Below are positions 19,831-25,158 of a stretch of 25,158 bases of DNA, piece after piece. This DNA is from Deltaproteobacteria bacterium UBA2385 (GTDB lineage: Bacteria > Myxococcota_A > UBA796 > UBA2385), in the NCBI GenBank assembly GCA_002343455.1, contig DDSR01000392.1:1-25158 (forward strand), read 5' to 3'. A program made the translations under genes and the position numbers. How positions within the stretch are numbered: position 1 is the first letter of the stretch; the number at the start of each line of letters is the position of its first letter. Under the pieces are notes generated by a model. That model saw only the letters and a list, made by a program, of their open reading frames with translations, was not told where the DNA came from and made no database searches.

Positions 19831-21132
19831 ATGCCGCTGCCCCTGCTGCCCACCCTCGACGAGCTGCTCGACCCCCAGACCCAGCCCGCCCCCATCCGGG
19901 CCGCGGCCGCCGCGTCGACCGACCCCCTCGATCCGATCCACCTCTTCAACATCTCCTGGCGGCGAACCGGGAGCATCCCCCATGTGCTGCTGCCCCCGGC
20001 GATGACCGGGGTGAAGGCCAACATCCTGGTGATGTCGGCCCGCCACTTCCCGACCGGCAGCCACAAGGTCGGGCCGGCCTACTCGGTGCTGCGCGAGAAG
20101 CTGCTGCACGGGGAGATCACCCAGGACGGCAGCACCCTGGTCTTCCCCTCGACGGGCAACTACGGCATCGGTGGGGCCTGGGTCGGGCCGCGGGCGGGCT
20201 TCCGCTCCCTGGTGGTCCTGCCCGAGGACATGAGCGCCGAGCGCTTCGAGAAGATCGAACAGTACGGCGCCCGGGTGATCAAGACGCCCGGCAGCGAGAG
20301 CAACGTCAAGGAGATCTACGACGCGGTCAAGGTGCTGCGGACGCAGCCCGAGAACCGGATCCTCAACCAGTTCGAGGAGTTCGGAAACTACCGTTTTCAT
20401 TACCATGTGACCGGCAACAGCGCGCTGGCCATGGCCGCGGAGCACGGAGACGGGCGGGTCGCCGCCTTTGTCAGCGCGATGGGCAGCGCCGGCACCATCG
20501 CCGCCGCCGATCGTATCAAGGCCGCCTTCGCCGACAGCAAGACCGTCGGCGTCGAGCCTGTCCAGTGCCCGACCCTGTACAACGTCGGCTACGGCGCCCA
20601 CGCCATCGAGGGCATCGGGGACAAGCACGTCACCTGGATCCACAACGTGCGGGCCCAGGACCTGCTCTGCTGCATCGACGACGAGGCCTGCCTGCTGGGC
20701 CTGCAGCTCATCCAGGAGGGAGATCTCCCCGAGCTGTTGCCGCTCAAGGATCTGCTGGGGGTCTCGGGCGTCTGCAATGTGCTGGCCGCCATCAAGACCG
20801 CCCGGCACTACGAGCTGAAGGAGGGCCAGAACATCGTCACGGTCGCGACCGACGCCTTCGACCGCTACCCCAGCGTGCTGGAGCGCCTCCGCGCCCGCCG
20901 CGGCCCCCCGACACAGGGGCTGGAGCTCTTCCACGGGGTCGACGCGGACTGGATCCAGGAGGGCACGATGGAGGTGCGCCGCCGCTGGCACAACCAGAAG
21001 TACTTCACCTGGGTCGAGCAGCAGGGGAAGAGCGTGGCCGAGCTCAACGCGCTGTGGGACCCGGCCTTCTGGCAGGAGCAGGCCGCCCGCATCCCCGAGC
21101 TGGATCGGCAGACGCTGGAGCTGCGTAGATGA
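19831..21132 (+). CDS. Fold-type II PLP-dependent lyase-like enzyme
   Basis: The 433-residue protein belongs to the tryptophan synthase beta/cysteine synthase/threonine dehydratase superfamily. K79 in FPTGSHKVGPAY is the candidate Schiff-base lysine, PSTGNYGIGGAW (about 106-117) is the substrate-carboxylate loop, and AMGSAGT (about 216-222) is the phosphate-binding loop. Enzymes of this fold catalyse beta-elimination, beta-replacement or deamination of amino acids in the cytoplasm. It is not a recognisable YgeX (2,3-diaminopropionate ammonia-lyase), the PLP enzyme of the E. coli ygf cluster, because the N-terminal and lysine-loop sequences differ. An equivalent elimination role in this operon is an inference. 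The start is ATG 19831, immediately after the YgfK-type stop, with GGAG 5 nt upstream. The stop overlaps the next start (ATGA, 21129-21132). Confidence 0.82.
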   Translation: MPLPLLPTLDELLDPQTQPAPIRAAAAASTDPLDPIHLFNISWRRTGSIPHVLLPPAMTGVKANILVMSARHFPTGSHKVGPAYSVLREKLLHGEITQDGSTLVFPSTGNYGIGGAWVGPRAGFRSLVVLPEDMSAERFEKIEQYGARVIKTPGSESNVKEIYDAVKVLRTQPENRILNQFEEFGNYRFHYHVTGNSALAMAAEHGDGRVAAFVSAMGSAGTIAAADRIKAAFADSKTVGVEPVQCPTLYNVGYGAHAIEGIGDKHVTWIHNVRAQDLLCCIDDEACLLGLQLIQEGDLPELLPLKDLLGVSGVCNVLAAIKTARHYELKEGQNIVTVATDAFDRYPSVLERLRARRGPPTQGLELFHGVDADWIQEGTMEVRRRWHNQKYFTWVEQQGKSVAELNALWDPAFWQEQAARIPELDRQTLELRR

Positions 21133-22394
21133 GCCTGAGGTCGATGATCCTGAAGAACGCGCGGATCCTGGAGCTGGATCCGCCCGCGGTGCGGGAGGGC
21201 GAGCTGCACATCGAGGAGGGGCTGGTCGTCAGCCAGGGCAGCGGGCCCGAGCTCGATCTGGGGGGGGCCTGGGTGATGCCAGGGCTGGTCAACGCTCACA
21301 CCCACCTGTACTCGGCCCTGGCCTGCGGGATGCCCTTGCCAGCGCACCCGCCGGAGACCTTCACCCGGATGCTGGAGCAGGTCTGGTGGAGGCTGGACCA
21401 GGCCCACGACCAGGACTCGGTGGAGGTGTCGGCGCTGGTGGGGGGCCTCGCGGCGCTGCGGGCCGGCGTCACGACGGTGATCGACCACCACGCCTCTCCC
21501 CGCGCCATCACGGGATCCCTGGAGCGGGTGGATGGCGCGCTAGCAACGCTAGGGTTGCGGCGGGTCCTCTGCTACGAGGTCAGCGATCGGCATGGCCGTG
21601 CCGGCGCCCTGGAGGGCATCCGCGCCCATGAGCGGCTGCTCGGTGAGCGAGGCCCCAGCCGGGGGGTCCTGGTCGGGATGCACGCCGCCTTCACCCTCTC
21701 CGACGAGAGCATCCGCGACTGTGTGAGCCTGGCCCGTTCAGCCGGGGTCGGGGTCCACATCCACCTGGCTGAGTCCATCGACGACCTGCAGGCCGGCCCT
21801 CCCCTGGCCCGCCTGCAGTCGCTCGGCGCGCTGCTGCCGGGTAGCATCTTCGCCCACGGGGTCCACCTGGAGGCGGGGGACCGGGCCCGCCTGGAGGAGT
21901 CCGGGGCCTGGCTCAGCCACCAGGCCCGCTCCAACATGAACAACGGCGTCGGGCAGGCCGACCACGGGCGCTACCCCAGCCGAACAGCGCTAGGCACGGA
22001 CGGCATCGGCAGCGACATGCTCGCCGAGCTGCAGACGGCTGTCTTCCGCGCCAACGAGCGCCCCGGATCCTGGGGCCTCAGCCGGCTGGTCCAGGCCCTG
22101 GCCGACGGCGCCCGCCTCGCCAGCGCTCAGCTCGGGCTGCCGCTGGGCCGGCTCCAGCCCGGCCAGGCCGCCGACCTGGTGGTCCTCGACCCCTGCCCGG
22201 GTCCCCCCTTGACCGAGGACAACCTCGCCGCCGCACTGGTCTTCCGCCTCTCCAGCCAGCAGGTTCGGCACGTGATGGTCGACGGGCAGTGGCGGCTGTG
22301 GGACCGGCAGCCGACCGGCCTCGACCCGGCCGAGCTGGACCGCTGGGCACAGCAGACCAGCCTGAACCTCTGGTCGAGAATGGCCGCGGGTTAG
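21129..22394 (+). CDS. ssnA: SsnA-family amidohydrolase
   Basis: The 421-residue metal-dependent amidohydrolase matches E. coli SsnA along its length: MPGLVNAHTHLYSAL with metal ligands H57/H59, VWWRLDQAHD, TTVIDHHASP with the GSLERV run after it, LCYEVSDR, GVHIHLAES (H212), FAHGVHL (H243), LSHQARSNMNNGVG and ALGTDGIGSDM (D291). SsnA-type enzymes belong to the TRZ/ATZ aminohydrolase group, which hydrolyses amidine or amino groups on nitrogen heterocycles. In E. coli the gene lies next to ygfK in the cluster tied to purine breakdown; the order here (YgfK, PLP enzyme, SsnA) keeps that link. ATG 21129 overlaps the preceding stop by 4 bp. The gene contains two CTAG elements (21540, 21981). Family identity is secure; the exact substrate is not. 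Confidence 0.9.
   Translation: MSLRSMILKNARILELDPPAVREGELHIEEGLVVSQGSGPELDLGGAWVMPGLVNAHTHLYSALACGMPLPAHPPETFTRMLEQVWWRLDQAHDQDSVEVSALVGGLAALRAGVTTVIDHHASPRAITGSLERVDGALATLGLRRVLCYEVSDRHGRAGALEGIRAHERLLGERGPSRGVLVGMHAAFTLSDESIRDCVSLARSAGVGVHIHLAESIDDLQAGPPLARLQSLGALLPGSIFAHGVHLEAGDRARLEESGAWLSHQARSNMNNGVGQADHGRYPSRTALGTDGIGSDMLAELQTAVFRANERPGSWGLSRLVQALADGARLASAQLGLPLGRLQPGQAADLVVLDPCPGPPLTEDNLAAALVFRLSSQQVRHVMVDGQWRLWDRQPTGLDPAELDRWAQQTSLNLWSRMAAG
21540..21552. repeat. CTAG palindrome copy 2, CTAGCAACGCTAG
   Basis: Two CTAG sites are 9 bp apart with 5-bp inverted arms. The element lies inside ssnA at codons L138-L141, read as CTA GCA ACG CTA, which puts two rare CTA leucine codons within 12 bases. 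Confidence 0.7.
21981..21993 (+). repeat. Degenerate CTAG element, CGAACAGCGCTAG
   Basis: The element is identical over 13 bp to 15464-15476. It lies in ssnA just before the conserved LGTDGIG motif and is read as CGA ACA GCG CTA, all but GCG being uncommon codons here. Confidence 0.5.
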
Positions 22395-22402
22395 CAGCAC
22401 AG

Positions 22403-23641
22403 ATGCAGATCGACCCCGAACGGCTCTACCAGGAGCTCGCCCGCCTGGGCGAGATCGGCGCCTATACCGACGACCGCACCGGCCTGCGCGGCGTCAACCG
22501 CCTCGCCCTGACCGAGGCCGACGGGGCCGGTCGGCGGCATGTGGTCCAGTCCATGCTCGACCTCGGGCTGGGCGTCCGCATCGACAAGATCGGCAACGTC
22601 TACGCCCGCCAGGAGGGCCGCGAGCCCGGCCTCGCCCCGGTGATGATCGGCAGCCACGTCGACTCGGTGCCGACCGCGGGGCGCTTCGACGGCTGCCTGG
22701 GGGTGCTGGGCGGGCTGGAGGTGCTGCGGACCATGGCCGAGGCGGGCCACCGCCCCCGTCGCCCGATCGTCGTCGCCTTCTTCACCGACGAAGAGGGCTG
22801 CCGCTTCGGCACCGACATGCTCGGCAGCGCCGTCGCCACCGGGCGGCTCTCCCTGGAGCAGGCGACCGGGCTCCTCGACGCCGAGGGCAATCGGATGGGC
22901 GAGGAGCTGCAGCGGATCGGCTTCGAGGGTGAGCATCCCGTCGAGCTCGACCCGCCCTACGCCTACCTGGAGGTCCACATCGAGCAGGGCCCGGTCTTGC
23001 GCGCCCACGGCGTCGACCTGGGGATCGTCACCGGGGTCCAGGGCATCTCCTGGCAGGAGCTGACCATCCTGGGCCGCTCCGCCCACGCCGGCACCACCCC
23101 GATGGAGCTGCGGCGGGACGCCGGGCTGGCGGCCGCGCGCATCAACCTCTTCCTGCACGAGCTGACCGCGCGCATCCCGGGGGCACGGGCGACGATGGGG
23201 GCCATCCGGCCCGAGCCCGGGCTGGTCAACATCGTGCCGGGCAGGGTGGTCTGCACCGTGGACCTTCGAAACCCCGACGAGGCCTTGCTGGCCCAGGCCG
23301 AGGCCGAGCTCGCCGCCTTCCTCGTCCAGGTGGAGACCTTGGACGGGGTCCAGATCGAGGCGCGCCAGACGGCCCGCACCCCGCCGGTCGCCTTCGATCC
23401 GGCCATCCAGGCGCGGATCGAGGCCGCGGCGAAGGGCCTCCAGCTCAGCACCGAGCGAATCATCTCGGGCGCCGGGCACGACGCCCAGGAGCTGGCCCGC
23501 CTCTGCCCCACCGGGATGATCTTCGTCCCCGGCGAGCACGAGGGGATCAGCCACAATCCCCGGGAGCTCTCCACCATGACCCAGTGCGGCGACGGGGTGC
23601 AGGTGCTGCTGCGCGTCGTCACCGAGCTGGCGGAGGCCTGA
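22403..23641 (+). CDS. M20-family amidohydrolase (N-carbamoyl-amino acid/ureido-acid hydrolase type)
   Basis: The 412-residue protein has the length and motifs of the hydantoinase/carbamoylase branch of M20 (HyuC, AllC, beta-ureidopropionase). GSHVDSVPTAGRFDG supplies H85 and D96, FFTDEEGCRFG gives E130/E131, EVHIEQGPVL gives H192, RSAHAGTTPM lies in the dimerisation lid, and ISHNPRE gives H384. These Zn/Mn enzymes split ureido (carbamoyl) groups from amino acids, releasing ammonia and CO2. In this operon the likely substrate is a ureido acid made by opening a purine- or hydantoin-like ring. ATG 22403, 8 nt after the ssnA stop, matches the family N terminus; a longer frame from 22289 overlaps ssnA and is not supported. 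The next ATG follows directly at its stop. Confidence 0.9.
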   Translation: MQIDPERLYQELARLGEIGAYTDDRTGLRGVNRLALTEADGAGRRHVVQSMLDLGLGVRIDKIGNVYARQEGREPGLAPVMIGSHVDSVPTAGRFDGCLGVLGGLEVLRTMAEAGHRPRRPIVVAFFTDEEGCRFGTDMLGSAVATGRLSLEQATGLLDAEGNRMGEELQRIGFEGEHPVELDPPYAYLEVHIEQGPVLRAHGVDLGIVTGVQGISWQELTILGRSAHAGTTPMELRRDAGLAAARINLFLHELTARIPGARATMGAIRPEPGLVNIVPGRVVCTVDLRNPDEALLAQAEAELAAFLVQVETLDGVQIEARQTARTPPVAFDPAIQARIEAAAKGLQLSTERIISGAGHDAQELARLCPTGMIFVPGEHEGISHNPRELSTMTQCGDGVQVLLRVVTELAEA

Positions 23642-25158
23642 ATGTTCGAGCGAGTTCTACGCGGCGGGACCCTGGTGGACGGCAGCGGTGCCCCGGGTCG
23701 GCCGGCCGACCTGGCCATCGAGGGCGGCCGCGTCGCCGCCATCGAGGCGCCGGGGAGCCTGAGGGGCGCACAGGAGATCGACTGTGCGGGCCTGGTCGTC
23801 TGCCCGGGCTTCCTGGACACCCACACCCACAGCGATCTGGCCGCCCTGCGCGAGCCCGACATCGCCATGAAGGCCCGGCAGGGGGTCACCCTGGACGTGC
23901 TGGGCCAGGACGGCATCGGCGTGGCGCCCCTGCCCGCCGACAAGCGCGAGCTGATGGCCCGGGTGATCGCCGGGCTCGACGGCACCTTCCAGGACTGGGA
24001 CTGGGAGGACCAGGGCCAGTACCTGGACCGCCTCGCCGCCACGCCCACCGGCATCCACCTCTCCGCCCTGGTGCCCCATGGCAACGTCCGGCTAGCATGT
24101 CTAGGAATGGAGGATCGCCCGGCCAGCCCGGCGGAGATCCTGGCCATGCAGGAGCTGCTGGAGGAGAGCCTCGACCAGGGCGCGATCGGCCTCAGCACCG
24201 GCCTGATCTACCCGCCCTGCTGCTACGCCCCGACCACCGAGCTGGTGGCGCTGGGCCGGGTCCTGGCCAGACACGACCGACCCATCGTCGTCCACCTGCG
24301 CTCCGAGAGCGACTACCTGGTCGAGGCGGTCGAGGAGATGCTGCAGGTCGGGCGAGAGAGCGGCTGCCGGGTCCATATCAGCCACATCAAGATCGCTGGC
24401 CGGCGCAACTGGCCCCTGGTGGAGAGCTTGCTAGCGGCGCTAGATAGCACCGATGTCCGCGTCACCGCCGACCAGTACCCCTACACCGCCGGCAGCACCA
24501 TGATGGGGGCCATCCTGCCCCCCTGGGCCCACGCCGGGGGCTTCGAAGCGACCGTCCGTCGCCTCTCGGATCCAGCGGAGCGCGCCCGGATGAAGGCCGA
24601 GCTGCTGGCCCCGCCGCCGCACAGCTGGGACAACTTCTGGTCCTGGGCGGGGGCCGAGGGCATCATGGTCTCGGATGTGCCTAGCGGCGCTAGACCGGAG
24701 TGCGCCGGCAAGACCCTGGCCGAGCTGGCCGGGAGCCAGGACCCGATCGACACCGCCTTCGACCTGCTGCGGGACGAGGCCATGGGCGTCGGGATGATCG
24801 CCTTCTCCCAGGGCGAGCAGGTCATCTCGGCGCTGATGGCCCACCCCAAGGTCAACGGCTGCACCGACGGCCTGCTGGGCGGGCGGCCCCACCCGCGGGC
24901 CTACGGCGCCTTCGCCCGCATCCTGCGGCTGAACCGCGAGCAGCGGCTGGTGCCGGTCGAGGAGATGGTCCGCAAGCTGACCAGCCAGGCGGCGGCGGCC
25001 ATGACCCTGAAGGAGCGCGGGCTGCTCAAGGTCGGAGCGCCGGCGGACATCGTCGTCTTCGACGCCGACACCGTGGCCGACACCTCGACCTACGCCGAGC
25101 CCCGTCAACACCCGGTGGGGATCCCCTGGGTGCTGGTGGCGGGGGTGCCGGTGGTGGC
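23642..25158 (+). CDS. D-aminoacylase/N-acyl-D-amino-acid deacylase-like amidohydrolase (3' end missing)
   Basis: About 505 residues are visible before the right edge, with no stop, so the gene is nearly complete. The N-terminal beta-sandwich (LVDGSG...IEGGRVAAI) and FLDTHTHSD (H61, H63) mark the amidohydrolase superfamily. H218 (VVHLRSE) and H248 (HISHIK) fall where the D-aminoacylase zinc ligands lie, and a Cys-Thr-Asp-Gly stretch supplies a late Asp. The family's usual GNCG, whose Cys is a metal ligand, is replaced by GQDG (Q89, D90). Family members cleave N-acyl, N-carbamoyl or cyclic amide bonds of D-amino acids. In this operon it may fill the hydantoinase place held by HyuA in E. coli; that is an inference. 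ATG 23642 directly follows the M20 stop, with GGAGG 5 nt upstream. It contains three CTAG palindromes. Confidence 0.85.
   Translation, partial: MFERVLRGGTLVDGSGAPGRPADLAIEGGRVAAIEAPGSLRGAQEIDCAGLVVCPGFLDTHTHSDLAALREPDIAMKARQGVTLDVLGQDGIGVAPLPADKRELMARVIAGLDGTFQDWDWEDQGQYLDRLAATPTGIHLSALVPHGNVRLACLGMEDRPASPAEILAMQELLEESLDQGAIGLSTGLIYPPCCYAPTTELVALGRVLARHDRPIVVHLRSESDYLVEAVEEMLQVGRESGCRVHISHIKIAGRRNWPLVESLLAALDSTDVRVTADQYPYTAGSTMMGAILPPWAHAGGFEATVRRLSDPAERARMKAELLAPPPHSWDNFWSWAGAEGIMVSDVPSGARPECAGKTLAELAGSQDPIDTAFDLLRDEAMGVGMIAFSQGEQVISALMAHPKVNGCTDGLLGGRPHPRAYGAFARILRLNREQRLVPVEEMVRKLTSQAAAAMTLKERGLLKVGAPADIVVFDADTVADTSTYAEPRQHPVGIPWVLVAGVPVV
24092..24104. repeat. CTAG palindrome copy 3, CTAGCATGTCTAG
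   Basis: Two CTAG sites lie at the same 9-bp offset as the other copies, but the centre is more degenerate (4-bp arms). It lies at codons L151-L154 of the D-aminoacylase-like gene, read CTA GCA TGT CTA. Confidence 0.6.
24431..24443. repeat. CTAG palindrome copy 4, CTAGCGGCGCTAG
   Basis: The element is identical to copies 1 and 5. It lies at codons L264-L267 of the D-aminoacylase-like gene, in frame as CTA GCG GCG CTA. Confidence 0.75.
24681..24693. repeat. CTAG palindrome copy 5, CTAGCGGCGCTAG
   Basis: The element is identical to copies 1 and 4 but read in a different frame (Pro-Ser-Gly-Ala-Arg, using the rare AGA codon). The same DNA in another frame shows the constraint is on DNA, not on the protein. 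Confidence 0.75.

Noticed and set aside
24681..24693. Palindrome copy 5 as an inserted micro-element disrupting the gene
   Set aside because: The reading frame stays open and the local protein length looks normal for the family, so substitution rather than insertion is more likely.

Overview
The window is about 70% G+C by eye, with C or G at almost every third codon position. It carries a mitochondrial-type aconitase, Cys-containing lipoproteins with Gly/Asp linkers, and a multifunctional reductase/ligase/ACP/acyltransferase protein resembling ElbD of myxobacterial ether-lipid synthesis. This points to a GC-rich Myxococcota or other 'deltaproteobacterial' lineage. That placement is an inference; no rRNA or tRNA gene is present to test it.

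Layout. Positions 1-574 hold the 3' end of a secreted protein with a PPC-like beta domain. An aconitase (599-2896) faces it on the minus strand. A small ORF (3020-3202) precedes a CPA2/Kef-type cation:proton antiporter whose frame is cut by one in-frame TAG between the membrane domain (3225-4286) and the RCK/TrkA-N domain (4305-4961). Two minus-strand genes follow: an NlpC/P60-like exported protein and an unrecognised helical protein. A polytopic GT-C-like membrane protein lies at 6638-8359.

Positions 8449-15429 are a tightly coupled lipid operon: a HAD-IB phosphatase, a LarA/DUF2088-like protein, and a 1,538-residue protein with the order NAD-dependent acyl reductase, AMP-ligase, ACP, PlsC acyltransferase, SCP2. 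The neighbouring starts and stops overlap by 8 and 4 bp. The set is best read as making a fatty-alcohol or ether-type membrane lipid. A large exported protein of unknown function (15440-17500) follows directly, then a small lipoprotein on the minus strand (17516-17932).

Positions 18013 to the right edge are a second compact operon: a shortened YgfK-type flavin/Fe-S protein, a fold-type II PLP enzyme, an SsnA amidohydrolase, an M20 carbamoylase-type hydrolase, and a D-aminoacylase-like amidohydrolase that runs off the window. Every junction is 0-8 nt apart or overlapping. YgfK and SsnA are hallmark members of the E. coli ygeWXY-hyuA-ygfK-ssnA-xdhD region tied to purine (urate-type) heterocycle catabolism. 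The gene content here differs from that region and looks like an alternative version.

A DNA-level signal cuts across gene boundaries. The tetranucleotide CTAG is scarce (about 16 copies by eye), yet ten of these copies form five pairs at an identical 9-bp offset. They make a 13-bp element whose best form, CTAGCGGCGCTAG, is a perfect odd palindrome. All five lie between 15.4 and 24.7 kb, mostly inside coding sequence, in more than one reading frame and at the cost of rare codons.
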